Assembly: GCA_036258315.1 (NCBI GenBank)
Contig: DATADX010000067.1
Coordinates: forward strand, 47,433 to 111,432
Reading direction: 5' to 3'
DNA: 64,000 nt
Source of the DNA: DASSYK01 sp036258315
GTDB taxonomy: Bacteria; Actinomycetota; Thermoleophilia; Solirubrobacterales; 70-9
The position numbers were made by a program, and so were the translations under genes. Under the pieces are notes generated by a model that saw only the letters and a program-made list of their open reading frames with translations, was not told the origin of the DNA and made no database searches. Position 1 is the first letter of the stretch. Every line of letters begins with the position of its first letter. This document shows positions 27,796 through 36,203 of this stretch, in pieces.

Positions 27796-28725
27796 CTAGC
27801 CGTAGACGTAGATCGGCATCCCGATGTCGACCCAGTTGTAGATGAAGCGCGAGAAGGGGATCGGGTTCCGGACGCAGCCGTGGCTGGCCGGGTAGTTCGG
27901 GACTGGGTTGTAGCCGTGAGTCGCATAGCCGCGGATGAAGTAGACCGAGAAGTACATCCGCTTCGCGTTGTAGCCGGCGTGCTTCATGTAGAAGCTGAAC
28001 TTGCCGCGGACGGTGGGGGTGGATGAGGCGCCGGTCGAGACGTGGAAGGTATGGACGGGGGTGTCGCCCTCGATCAACGACATCACCTGCCGGCCGATGT
28101 CGACCTCGACGTGGCGGCCCTCGTCGTGCTGGGGCGCGAACCCTCCCTTGCCCATCAGCAGGGTGCGGAAGATCGCAGGGCGGTAGGCCTCGCTGCGCGC
28201 CATCCCGTTCGTCTTGCGGAAGGCCTTGATCGCGAGCCGGGTGCCGATCGCGACGCTCCTCCCCTTGGTTCCCGTGTGGAAGCCCTGGGCCTGGAGCGAG
28301 CGGTTGAAGAGCGCGGTGACCGGGCCCTTGCCGAGGCGCCTCGGCACGTCCACCTTGAACGAGTCGGTGGCGCGCTTGCTGCCGTTCTCGGCGATGACCA
28401 CGTACTTGCAGCAGGCGTTGACCACCAGCGGGAGGGCGAAGGAGCCGTCCGGCTTCGCGGAGACCTTCTTCGAGAACAGCTCGCGCCCGCTGGCGCTGAC
28501 CGTGACCTGGACGTTGTCGTTCGGCGCCGGATTCGCGAGGGCGCCGCTGATCTGGAGCTTCTTCAACAGCGCCGCCTTTTTCGAGCCCTGAATCTGGAGA
28601 GACACCCCCGTGGCGGCCTTGCCGGCGTCGGGCGGTGCCGCGGCGGCAGCGGCCGGCAGGGCGACGAGCAGCGCAGCAGCGCATCCGAGCAGCATCAGAC
28701 GCGTCCTGCCGAAGAGAGCCGTCAC
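27796..28725 (-). CDS. L,D-transpeptidase (YkuD domain) with peptidoglycan-binding domain
   Basis: The 309-aa exported protein has a signal peptide (TALFGRTRLMLLGCAAALLVALP), a beta-sandwich of about 90 residues, a peptidoglycan-binding-like helical domain (ALFNRSLQAQGFHTG, AFRKTNGMAR) and a C-terminal YkuD domain. The YkuD motif is HGYNPVPN..SHGCVR, with Cys284 as nucleophile. It should cross-link peptidoglycan (3-3 links) outside the membrane. GTG 28725 is chosen: it gives the signal peptide a positive N-region, and the -10-like CACAAT lies 9 nt upstream. ATG 28695 would lose the charged part. Confidence 0.92.
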   Translation of the reverse strand: MTALFGRTRLMLLGCAAALLVALPAAAAAAPPDAGKAATGVSLQIQGSKKAALLKKLQISGALANPAPNDNVQVTVSASGRELFSKKVSAKPDGSFALPLVVNACCKYVVIAENGSKRATDSFKVDVPRRLGKGPVTALFNRSLQAQGFHTGTKGRSVAIGTRLAIKAFRKTNGMARSEAYRPAIFRTLLMGKGGFAPQHDEGRHVEVDIGRQVMSLIEGDTPVHTFHVSTGASSTPTVRGKFSFYMKHAGYNAKRMYFSVYFIRGYATHGYNPVPNYPASHGCVRNPIPFSRFIYNWVDIGMPIYVYG

Positions 28726-28734
28726 AGCCGCGGC

Positions 28735-28740
28735 ATTGTG
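28735..28740 (-). promoter_or_regulatory. -10-like CACAAT before L,D-transpeptidase
   Basis: On the minus strand CACAAT lies 9 nt before GTG 28725, supporting that start over the internal ATG. Confidence 0.35.
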
Positions 28741-28796
28741 GCAAAGATCGGCGCGATCGGACAATCCTGACTGTTGGCACGGACGCCCGGCCGGCT

Positions 28797-30044
28797 TCAG
28801 GTGGTGACCTGGACCGTGATCGCGAGCAGGTTGTTGAGGGTGTGGGCGATGATCGAGGGCCAGATCGACCCGGTGCGCTCGTACAGATACGCGAACACGA
28901 TGCCGAGCGCCGCCAGGAAGGGAATTGCGGCCACCCCGGTGCCCGCGTGGACGACTCCGAAGATCAGGCCGGACACCCCGGCGGCGGCCCAGAACGGCCA
29001 CCGGCGGCGCAACCCCCCGAACAGGAAGCCGCGAAAGAAGGTCTCCTCGGTGAGCGGCGCGATCACGCAGGTGCTGGCGTAGAGCGCCACGACGACGACC
29101 GGGGTGAGGTCGACGTCAAGAGTCTCCGAGAGCTCCTCCTGGTCCGGGCGGTATCCGAACAGGGCGTCGAGCAGGCCCGCGGCGATCGCCGCCGCCGCAA
29201 GGTAGCCGAGCCAGGCGAGCCCGGCGAGGCGGGCCTGCCTCCAGGTCAGCCCGCGGAAACCGAGCTTTCGCCAAGCACCTTGGATGTCGCGGAACTTGCC
29301 CGACGTGGCGGCGCCGAGCGCCACGCCGATCAACGTGCCCCAGAGCGCGAGCTGGGCGACGAGCTGGCCCTCGGTCGTGCTGATGTCGGAATCCCACGGG
29401 GCGACCAGGACCAGCGCAGCCAGGGTCGAGATCACCGCCGCGGCGACCACGCCGATGAAAACGTCGGTCGGGCTCCAGGTGACCCAGGCGAACGAGGGCT
29501 GACCGGCGGTGGCCGCAGCCGCCGGCTCGGGGGCGGGCGGCGCCGTGCTTCCCGCCGGTTGACCGGCGGGCTGAGCGAGCGATGCGGGAGCTGAGGCAGC
29601 GGCGACAGCGGCCGGCGGCGACAGCGGCCGGCGCCGGAGGACGACCGTCTTCGCCGCCCTGTCGCCGAGGCGCTGTCTGCGCTCGCTGCCGGCGATCATC
29701 ACGGGGCCGATCACGAGGACGTCGACCAGGCGCAGGAGGTTGCGGATGCTCGCCTGGCCGAAGCTGATCCGCCCGCCGTCCTCCGAGGTGACCTCGATCC
29801 CGGTCGCGTTCTTCCCGATCGTCTGGCCCCAGCGCCACTCGGCGAACGCGAAGTAGTTGAACCAGAGCGTCGCGACGACGAACAGAATCGCGGCGGCGGC
29901 TCCCTCGGAGATCTCGCCGGCGTCGTCGACCGGCACGAACCCGAGCAGGATCACGACGCCCAGCAGCCAGACGAGGTTGTCGAGCAGAAACGCCAGCGCC
30001 CGGCGGCCGAGGCCGACGTATTGCGGCGCGCCCGGATCGGTCAT
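28797..30044 (-). CDS. RDD-CPBP fusion: intramembrane metalloprotease-like protein
   Basis: The 415-aa protein has an N-terminal RDD domain (VGLGRRALAFLLDNLVWLLGVV to RLVDVLVIGPVMI). An Ala/Pro-rich linker of about 35 residues (about 145-190) joins it to a C-terminal multi-span CPBP domain with EETFFRGFLFGGLRRR (about residue 330), HAGTGVAAIPF and IIAHTLNN. CPBP proteins are glutamyl membrane proteases like CAAX prenyl endopeptidase; RDD domains are transporter-like or ion-related. The catalytic EE..R and both H motifs are intact. Its ATG overlaps the HAD gene stop by 4 bases, so the pair is co-translated. Confidence 0.9.
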   Translation of the reverse strand: MTDPGAPQYVGLGRRALAFLLDNLVWLLGVVILLGFVPVDDAGEISEGAAAAILFVVATLWFNYFAFAEWRWGQTIGKNATGIEVTSEDGGRISFGQASIRNLLRLVDVLVIGPVMIAGSERRQRLGDRAAKTVVLRRRPLSPPAAVAAASAPASLAQPAGQPAGSTAPPAPEPAAAATAGQPSFAWVTWSPTDVFIGVVAAAVISTLAALVLVAPWDSDISTTEGQLVAQLALWGTLIGVALGAATSGKFRDIQGAWRKLGFRGLTWRQARLAGLAWLGYLAAAAIAAGLLDALFGYRPDQEELSETLDVDLTPVVVVALYASTCVIAPLTEETFFRGFLFGGLRRRWPFWAAAGVSGLIFGVVHAGTGVAAIPFLAALGIVFAYLYERTGSIWPSIIAHTLNNLLAITVQVTT

Positions 30045-30685
30045 CCGTCGAGGTGCTGCACGATTTCGGTCAGCGAGGAGATCTCGCCGTCCCCGGTGCC
30101 GGGGCGATCGCGGTCGATCAGCAGCACCCTGATCCCGGCGGCACGTGCGCCCTCGCCGTCCTCCTCGGGCGTGTCTCCGACGTGCAGCGCCTCACCGGGC
30201 TCACATTCCGCCAGCTCGAGCCCCGGGGCGAAGATGCCCGGATCGGGCTTGCGGTGTCCGGCCTCGGCCGAGGAGATCGCGCCGTCCAACCACGGCGACA
30301 GGCCAGTCCGCTCCAGCACTTCGCCGAGCGAGCAGTCCCAGTTGGAGACCACGATCGTCTTCAGCCCGCGCTCCCGCAGCGCCCGCAGCGCCGGCTCGGC
30401 GTCCGGATACGCCGTCATCCGCACTGAGTCGACAAGCGCCTGGGTGGGGACGTCGATCCCGAGCTCCCGGGAGAGCACCCCGGCACAGCGGTCGCGGAGG
30501 TCGGCGAGCGAGTCCGCGTCCCGCCCCTCGTGGGCGTGTGCCTTGTAGTACGCCATCTCCTTGCGGACGGCCGCGACCAGCTGCTCGTCGCTGACCGCGG
30601 GCGGGACCCGCTCGCGCAGCAGCAGCCAGGGCGGCTCGAGCTCCACCAGGGTTCCGAGTGCATCGAGAAATACAGCGCGGGTCAT
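30041..30685 (-). CDS. HAD-superfamily hydrolase
   Basis: The 214-aa protein has the nucleophile motif FLDALGTL (Asp8), a helical cap, motif II IVVSNWDCS and the final acidic loop HVGDTPEEDGEGARAAGI, so it is a phosphatase-type HAD similar to HDHD3 or YfnB enzymes. The second Asp of the classical DxD motif is replaced by Leu, which is usual for this DxxGT sub-group. The substrate is unknown. ATG 30685 lies 23 bp from the divergent mscS-like start, and the two promoters must overlap. Confidence 0.88.
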   Translation of the reverse strand: MTRAVFLDALGTLVELEPPWLLLRERVPPAVSDEQLVAAVRKEMAYYKAHAHEGRDADSLADLRDRCAGVLSRELGIDVPTQALVDSVRMTAYPDAEPALRALRERGLKTIVVSNWDCSLGEVLERTGLSPWLDGAISSAEAGHRKPDPGIFAPGLELAECEPGEALHVGDTPEEDGEGARAAGIRVLLIDRDRPGTGDGEISSLTEIVQHLDG

Positions 30686-30692
30686 TGCGCCG

Positions 30693-30700
30693 GGAATACT
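30693..30700. promoter_or_regulatory. Overlapping divergent -10 elements
   Basis: AATACT (30695-30700, plus strand) is 8 nt before ATG 30709. On the other strand the same bases give AGTATT/TATTCC, 7-9 nt before ATG 30685. One small AT-rich patch may thus serve two leaderless genes in opposite directions. Confidence 0.45.
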
Positions 30701-30708
30701 CCCATTCG

Positions 30709-31482
30709 ATGGACGAGAGCTTCTGGGACAGCCACGGCAACCAGGTCGAGGCGGCGATCACGCTCGCCGTCGCGATCCTGATCGCGGTCGCCGTCGACCG
30801 GTTCGTGCTCGGACGCGCCGTGCACGCGGCGGAGGGCATGGAGACGTCGCAGTTCTCGCGCGAGGCCCGCACCCGCCTGCGGCTGATCCGCCGGCTCGTG
30901 TTCGTGTCGATCATCCTGATCGGAGTGGCGCTGGCGCTGAGCCAGTTCACCGAGGTCCGGCGGCTCGCCACCGGGCTGCTCGCCTCGACCGCGCTGCTCG
31001 GCCTGATCGTCGGGTTCGCCGCGCGCCCGGTGATCGGGAACTTCGTCGCCGGCCTGCTGATGGCGATCCGCCAGTCGATCCGGATCGGCGACCTGATCAC
31101 GATCGGGGAGGAGGTCCACGGCCGCGTCAACGACGTCGCTCTCACCTACACCTCGGTCGACCGCGGCGACGGCTCGCTGCTCGTGATCCCGAACGAGAAG
31201 GTGATCACGGAGGTCGTCGTCAATCACTCCGCGGGCAACCGGCGCGCGCCCGCGACGATCGAGGTCTGGGTGCCGCTCGATTCCGACATCGGGCGCGCCC
31301 GCGAGGCGCTCGAGGGGACCGAGGTGACCTCGATCCGGCTCGCCGAGCTGACCGTCGAGGCCGCGCGGCTGGAGCTGAAGGCGGGGATCGACTCCGGGCG
31401 CGACCGCGAGGCGCGCGAGGGGGAGATCCGCGAGCTCGCCCAGGGCGCCCTGCGCCAGGCGGGAGTCTTGCGCACCACTTGA
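30709..31482 (+). CDS. Small-conductance mechanosensitive channel (MscS family)
   Basis: The 257-aa membrane protein has three spans (VEAAITLAVAILIAVAVD, RLVFVSIILIGVALALS, and the pore helix LATGLLASTALLGLIVGFAARP). The typical MscS beta domain follows (GDLITIGEEVHGRVNDVALTYTSVD, VIPNEKVITEVVVNHSAGN). It would open when osmotic pressure falls suddenly. Length is close to E. coli MscS (286). ATG 30709 was taken because of the -10-like AATACT before it; upstream in-frame starts would lie in the divergent HAD gene. Confidence 0.93.
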   Translation: MDESFWDSHGNQVEAAITLAVAILIAVAVDRFVLGRAVHAAEGMETSQFSREARTRLRLIRRLVFVSIILIGVALALSQFTEVRRLATGLLASTALLGLIVGFAARPVIGNFVAGLLMAIRQSIRIGDLITIGEEVHGRVNDVALTYTSVDRGDGSLLVIPNEKVITEVVVNHSAGNRRAPATIEVWVPLDSDIGRAREALEGTEVTSIRLAELTVEAARLELKAGIDSGRDREAREGEIRELAQGALRQAGVLRTT

Positions 31483-31493
31483 GGGCGCCCAGT

Positions 31494-31499
31494 TACCCT
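31494..31499 (+). promoter_or_regulatory. -10-like TACCCT before PBP gene
   Basis: TACCCT is 10 nt before ATG 31510, predicting a leader of about 3 bases. Confidence 0.4.
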
Positions 31500-31509
31500 T
31501 TCCGGGCTC

Positions 31510-33690
31510 ATGAGTGCCCGCTCCCGGCGGCGTCACCGCCGCACGTCCCATAAGCGCAACCCGGTCCTGCTCACGCTGCTGGTGGCGGGGGCGGCGCTCG
31601 CGCTGTGCGTGATGAGCTTCGGCCTCTACGTGATCAGCGTCGCCGCCGAGGCGCCGCCGCTCGACGAGCTCGAGCCGGTCAGCCAGGGCGAGAACTCGAT
31701 CGTCTACGCGGCGGACGGGTCGCGCCTCGGCTACATCCAGTCCGATGAGGCGCGCACCGAGGTCCCGATCGAGAAGATCCCCGAGGACCTCCAGAACGCG
31801 ACGGTGGCGATCGAGGACGAACGCTTCTACGAGCACAACGGCGTCGACTTCGAGGGCGTCGCCCGAGCCGCGGTCGAGAACATCGAGGCCGGCGAGGTCA
31901 AGCAGGGCGGCTCGACGCTGACGATGCAGCTCGTCCGCAACCTCTACATCGAGGACCCGGACCGCGACATCGAGCGGAAGATCAAGGAGGCGAAGCTCGC
32001 CGAGGAGCTCGAGGAGAAGCTCTCCAAGGAGCAGATCCTCGAGGAGTACCTGAACTCCGCCTCCTACGGGACGGTCAACGGCCAGACCGCCGTCGGCGTC
32101 GAGGCCGCGTCGCAGATCTACTTCTCGAAGCCGGCCCGGGAGCTCGACCTGGCTCAGTCGGCGCTGCTCGCCGGCCTGCCGCAGGCGCCGTCGGTCAACA
32201 ACCCGCTCCAGAACGAGGCGGGCGCGCTCCAGCGCCGCAACGAGGTGCTCGACGCGATGGCCGACCAGGACTACGTCACCAAGACCGAGGCGGAGCTCGC
32301 CAAGCAGGAGCCGCTCGAGACGAAGCCCGGCAACCGCTACAGCGAGATCCGCGAGCCGTACTTCTTCGACTTCGTCGAGCAGCAGCTGATCGAGGAGTAC
32401 GGGGTCAACACCGTGCGCCAGGGAGGACTGAAGGTCTACACGACGATCGATCCCCAGCTCCAGGAGGCCGCGCGGACGGCGATCGAGAACCACCTCTACT
32501 ACTCGTCCGACCCGTCGGCGGCGGTCGTCTCGATCGACCCCCGGACCGGCTACGTGAAGGCGATGGCCTCGAGCGGCGGCTACGGCGACTCGCAATTCAA
32601 CCTGGCCGCTCAGGGGCACCGCCAGCCCGGCTCGGCCTTCAAGACCTTCGCGCTGACCACCGCGGTGCGCCGCGGGATCGACCCCGACTCGACGTACTAC
32701 ACCTCGCAGCCGCTCAGTCTCGACGACCCGTCGTTCGGGCACTGGGAGGTCTCGACCTACTCCGACAGCTACGCGGGCTCGGTCAGCCTGCATCAGGCGA
32801 CGCTGGCCTCGGACAACACGGTCTACGCCCAGCTGGCGCTCGACCTGGGGCCGGAGTCGATTGCCGAGACGGCCAAGGACATGGGGATCGAGACCGACCT
32901 CGACGGGCTGCCGGCCGAGACCCTCGGCGGTCTCCGCCTCGGCGTCTCCCCGCTCGAGATCACGAATGCCTACTCAACCCTCGCCTCCGGCGGGATGCAC
33001 AACAAGCCGATCGCGATCGAGAAGGTCAGCTTCCCCGACGGCCACGTCGACGAGCTCGGCGAGCCGGACCGCAACCGGGTGTTCCCCGACGGGGTCGCCT
33101 ACGAGGTCACGCAGATCCTCGAGGACAACGTCGACGCCGGCACCGGCACGGCCGCCGCCACCTACTGCGGGGACGAGGCCGGCAAGACCGGAACGACCGA
33201 CGACTTCAACGACGCGATGTTCATGGGCTACACCCCGCACCTCGCGACCGGGGTCTGGGTCGGCTATCCCGACGCCCTGCAGTCGATGTACTCGGTGCAC
33301 GGGGTCAGCGTCGCGGGCGGCACCTTCCCCGCGATGATCTGGCACGACTACATGGAGGTCGCCCTCGACGGCAACTGCGAGACCTTCCCCGAGCCCGAGA
33401 ACCCCGTCGAGTGGATCGACTTCAACGGCGAGTACACGTCGAGCTACGGCAGCTCCTGCTCGAGCGCCAGCGTCGGGGGGACCGGGACCGAGGAGGGCGC
33501 CTACGGTTGCGGGTCCGACGACAGCTACGACTCGACCACCACCACCGAGGAGGACAGCGGGAACCGCGACGAGGGCGCGTACGCGCCCGGGGTCGGCCAG
33601 AAGCCGGCGCCGAAGCCTGAGCCCCAGCCGAGCCAGCCGACGACGCCGCCGCCAGCGCCGCCACCGCCGGGTGGCGGGATCTCGCCCTAG
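31510..33690 (+). CDS. Class A penicillin-binding protein (bifunctional transglycosylase/transpeptidase)
   Basis: The 726-aa protein has a basic cytoplasmic N terminus and one anchor (VLLTLLVAGAALALCVMSFGLY). The GT51 domain shows catalytic Glu102 in EDERFYEHNGVD and GGSTLTMQLVRNL. The transpeptidase domain has SAFK (Ser375-Lys378), SDN (434-436) and KTG (559-561), so both activities look intact. It polymerises and cross-links peptidoglycan outside the membrane. The C-terminal about 70 residues are Ser/Thr/Gly- and Pro-rich with several Cys. The gene ends inside the start of the next gene (20-bp overlap). Confidence 0.96.
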   Translation: MSARSRRRHRRTSHKRNPVLLTLLVAGAALALCVMSFGLYVISVAAEAPPLDELEPVSQGENSIVYAADGSRLGYIQSDEARTEVPIEKIPEDLQNATVAIEDERFYEHNGVDFEGVARAAVENIEAGEVKQGGSTLTMQLVRNLYIEDPDRDIERKIKEAKLAEELEEKLSKEQILEEYLNSASYGTVNGQTAVGVEAASQIYFSKPARELDLAQSALLAGLPQAPSVNNPLQNEAGALQRRNEVLDAMADQDYVTKTEAELAKQEPLETKPGNRYSEIREPYFFDFVEQQLIEEYGVNTVRQGGLKVYTTIDPQLQEAARTAIENHLYYSSDPSAAVVSIDPRTGYVKAMASSGGYGDSQFNLAAQGHRQPGSAFKTFALTTAVRRGIDPDSTYYTSQPLSLDDPSFGHWEVSTYSDSYAGSVSLHQATLASDNTVYAQLALDLGPESIAETAKDMGIETDLDGLPAETLGGLRLGVSPLEITNAYSTLASGGMHNKPIAIEKVSFPDGHVDELGEPDRNRVFPDGVAYEVTQILEDNVDAGTGTAAATYCGDEAGKTGTTDDFNDAMFMGYTPHLATGVWVGYPDALQSMYSVHGVSVAGGTFPAMIWHDYMEVALDGNCETFPEPENPVEWIDFNGEYTSSYGSSCSSASVGGTGTEEGAYGCGSDDSYDSTTTTEEDSGNRDEGAYAPGVGQKPAPKPEPQPSQPTTPPPAPPPPGGGISP

Positions 33691-34954
33691 CGACCACCTC
33701 CTTCACCCCGGAACCCTCGCGAGCCGGATCTTGACTCGCCCTTTGGCCACCGGCCCCCGCATCATCGCCGCAATCGTCGCCTGCGCCGTGCACCTCGCAC
33801 TGCTCGCGCCGAGCGTCGGCGAGCTCGGCGGCACGGTTGAGACCGACTTCTTCCCCGAGGCCGAGGCGATCGAGGCGGGCGACCTCCCCTACCGCGACCA
33901 GGACCTCGAATACCCGCCGCTCTCGATCCCTGTCCTGGTCGCCCCCGCCCTCCCCGGCGACAGCCTCGGCTCCTTCACCGACGCGTTCCACTCGGAGATG
34001 CTGATCTTCGATCTGGCGATCGTGCTCGCGCTGGCTCTGGCGCTGCCCGGCAGCCCCCGCCGCGTCGCCGGGGCGCTGCTTGTCTATACCGCCGGGGTCG
34101 TTGCGCTGTCGGGGATCGTCCTCGGCGGCTCCGACCTCGACGCGGCGCCGCTCGCGCTCGCGCGCTTCGATCTCGTGCCTGCCTTCTTCGTGCTCGCCGC
34201 GGTGCTCGCGCGCGAGGCCGGCCGTTCGGCCGCGTGGGGGGCGCTGCTGTCGGTCGGAGTCGCGATCAAGGCGTTCCCGCTCGCGGTCCTGCCCGCCCTC
34301 GTCCGCGGAGAGCGCCGTCCGCGCAGGGTCGCCATCGCGGCCGCGATCCCGCTCGCCGTCGCCGCCGCGCTCGTGCTCGGCTGGGGCGACGAGTTCGGGT
34401 CGGCGCTCAGCTACCACTCCGAGCGCGGCCTCCAGATCGAGTCGCTCGCGGCGACGCCACTGGAGATCGCCGGGATCAACGACACCTCGGTGGCTGCCGA
34501 GTACGGGTCGGGCAGCTTCAACTTCACCGGCCCGGGTGCCGACGTCGCGCGCTCGCTCTCGATCGCGCTGCTGGTGTTCGCCTACGGCCTCGTCGCCTGG
34601 GCCGGCTGGCGGGCTCGCACCCCCGTCCTCCCGCTCGCCACCGCCCTGCTCGCGATCGTGGTCGTCCTCTCCCCGGTCCTCTCGCCGCAGTTCCTGTTCT
34701 GGCTGCTACCGCTGTCCGCGGCGGCCTACGGGCTCGGGATCGAGAACCTCGTGCTGCTCGCCGCGACCGTGCTCACCCAGCTGATGCTCCAGTTCTACGC
34801 GAGGATCGCGGTCGACTTCGATCCCGAGTTCGTGTGGCGGCTGGCCGGACGGAATGCCGCGCTGCTGGTCTACCTGGTGATCGTCTGCGTGCCGATCATC
34901 CGCGCCGGGCTTCTCGCCCCAGCCGGGCGCCGTGCAGTAGCCAGGCCCGTCTAG
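33671..34954 (+). CDS. Polytopic membrane protein, GT87/DUF2029-like glycosyltransferase
   Basis: The 427-aa protein has about ten membrane spans and a first outer loop TDFFPEAEAIEAGDLPYRDQDLEYPPLS. The EYPPL-type phrase is typical of DUF2029/GT87 polyprenyl-phosphate mannose-dependent transferases of Actinobacteria. It probably adds mannose or a similar sugar to a cell-envelope lipid glycan. GTG 33671 overlaps the PBP gene by 20 bp; TTG 33731 is an alternative start just before the first span, and I cannot decide between them. Confidence 0.78.
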   Translation: MAGSRPSDHLLHPGTLASRILTRPLATGPRIIAAIVACAVHLALLAPSVGELGGTVETDFFPEAEAIEAGDLPYRDQDLEYPPLSIPVLVAPALPGDSLGSFTDAFHSEMLIFDLAIVLALALALPGSPRRVAGALLVYTAGVVALSGIVLGGSDLDAAPLALARFDLVPAFFVLAAVLAREAGRSAAWGALLSVGVAIKAFPLAVLPALVRGERRPRRVAIAAAIPLAVAAALVLGWGDEFGSALSYHSERGLQIESLAATPLEIAGINDTSVAAEYGSGSFNFTGPGADVARSLSIALLVFAYGLVAWAGWRARTPVLPLATALLAIVVVLSPVLSPQFLFWLLPLSAAAYGLGIENLVLLAATVLTQLMLQFYARIAVDFDPEFVWRLAGRNAALLVYLVIVCVPIIRAGLLAPAGRRAVARPV

Positions 34955-35032
34955 CCGCGGGTTGCGCGGCGATTCCCGAGCGCGAGGATCGCCGGTGACT
35001 GTTCGCCGGCTAGGAGGCTGATCGCGGCGATC

Positions 35033-35038
35033 TAGACT
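35033..35038 (+). promoter_or_regulatory. -10-like TAGACT before zinc-ribbon gene
   Basis: TAGACT lies exactly 6 nt before ATG 35045, the same spacing as at several larger genes of this window, which supports translation of the short ORF. Confidence 0.5.
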
Positions 35039-35044
35039 CGTCGC

Positions 35045-35179
35045 ATGAGCTCGGTCGTCGCCCAGAAGCCGTCGTGCCGGCACTGCGGCGCGACGCTGAA
35101 GCGGGCGACCTCGCGGTGCCCGAGGTGCGGCCGACGCTCGCTGCTGGGCCTGTTCCTGCCGCGCTGGCTGCGCAGCTGA
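35045..35179 (+). CDS. 44-aa zinc-ribbon protein, unknown function
   Basis: The short ORF starts at ATG 35045 and stops at TGA 35177-35179. It contains two CxxC knuckles, CRHC (residues 11-14) and CPRC (25-28), ten residues apart, then CGRRSLLGLFLPRWLRS. Four Cys in this pattern form a typical treble-clef or ribbon zinc site; the hydrophobic C-terminal LLGLFLPRWL may bind a partner or membrane. It has its own -10-like TAGACT and sits immediately before thiL. No family name can be given. The perfect Cys pattern, start and promoter make it more than a chance ORF. Confidence 0.7.
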   Translation: MSSVVAQKPSCRHCGATLKRATSRCPRCGRRSLLGLFLPRWLRS

Positions 35180-35185
35180 GGCATC

Positions 35186-35191
35186 TAGCCT
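35186..35191 (+). promoter_or_regulatory. -10-like TAGCCT before thiL
   Basis: TAGCCT is 7 nt before ATG 35199. No TPP-riboswitch-like leader exists, as the gap to the previous ORF is only 19 bp. Confidence 0.45.
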
Positions 35192-35198
35192 TCCCGCC

Positions 35199-36203
35199 AT
35201 GGCCACCGGCGAGTTCGACCTGATCGCCCGCTTGGTCGAGCGGCTGCCGCCGCCAGGCCCGCGCATCCGGGTCGGCAGCGGCGACGATGCCGCGGTGATC
35301 GAGGCGGCCGGGGCGGCGACAGTGACGACCGTGGACGCGATCGTCGAGGGGGTCCACTTCACGCTCCCCGAGTTCCCCCTCGAGGCGGTCGGGCGAAAGG
35401 CGCTCGCCACGGCGCTCTCCGATCTGGCGGCGATGGGAGCCGAGGCCGGCGAGGCATACGTCGCGCTCGGGACCAGCGAGGCGCTTGGCGAGGCTGAGCT
35501 GCTCCGGATAGCCGACGGGCTTGCCGAGGTCGCGCTCCGCGATCACGTCACCGTCGCCGGCGGCGACTTGGTCCGATCTCCCCGGCTCTTCCTCAGCGTC
35601 ACCTGCGTCGGCTACGAGCGGCCCGGGATCCCGGTGGTAACCCGTGCGGGGGCCGAGCCCGGCGACGTGGTCGCCGTCACCGGTGAGCTCGGCGGCGGCG
35701 CGGCGGCGCTGCGGCTCCTCACCGGGGAGGACCCCGCGGGGCTCGGGACCGAGGCGCGCGACCGCCTGCTCGCCCGCCAGCTCGATCCCCGGCCCCGGAT
35801 CGCCGCGGGGCGGGCGCTCGCGGCAAGCGGCGCCACCGCAATGATCGACATCAGCGACGGGCTCGGGGCCGACGCCGGGCACGTCGCCCGGGCCGGCGCC
35901 GTCCACCTCTCGATCGAGCTGCAGACGGCGCCGCTGCCGGAGGGAATCGCGGCCGTGGCGGGCGGGGACCGGGCCGCTCTCGAGCTCGCCGCGTCGGGGG
36001 GCGAGGACCACGAGCTGCTCGTCACGATCCCGCCGGAGCGGCTTGATGCCGCGGTCTCGGCCGTCGCTGAGATCGGCTCGAGGCTGACCGAGATCGGGCA
36101 GGTGATGGAGGGCTCCGGGGTGACGATCACGGACGCTCAGGGACGGGCCGTTGCCGCGTCGGGCTTCGACCACATGCGCGGGTCACGCGCCGGCTCGGGC
36201 TGA
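35199..36203 (+). CDS. thiL: Thiamine-monophosphate kinase
   Basis: The enzyme phosphorylates thiamine monophosphate to the diphosphate cofactor. The 334-aa AIR-synthase-like protein has GSGDDAAVI, the metal-binding TVDAIVEGVHF, LSDLAAMGA, VAVTGELGGGAAALRL, MIDISDGLGADAGHVA and SGGEDHELLV, the complete set of ThiL landmarks. The transcript seems leaderless. Its last 67 bp overlap the 3' end of a convergent membrane-protein gene, so full-length readthrough from either side would be antisense to the other. Confidence 0.96.
   Translation: MATGEFDLIARLVERLPPPGPRIRVGSGDDAAVIEAAGAATVTTVDAIVEGVHFTLPEFPLEAVGRKALATALSDLAAMGAEAGEAYVALGTSEALGEAELLRIADGLAEVALRDHVTVAGGDLVRSPRLFLSVTCVGYERPGIPVVTRAGAEPGDVVAVTGELGGGAAALRLLTGEDPAGLGTEARDRLLARQLDPRPRIAAGRALAASGATAMIDISDGLGADAGHVARAGAVHLSIELQTAPLPEGIAAVAGGDRAALELAASGGEDHELLVTIPPERLDAAVSAVAEIGSRLTEIGQVMEGSGVTITDAQGRAVAASGFDHMRGSRAGSG

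Noticed and set aside
35033..35198. TPP riboswitch before thiL
   Set aside because: Only 19 bp separate thiL from the previous ORF, and none of the TPP aptamer sequence is present.
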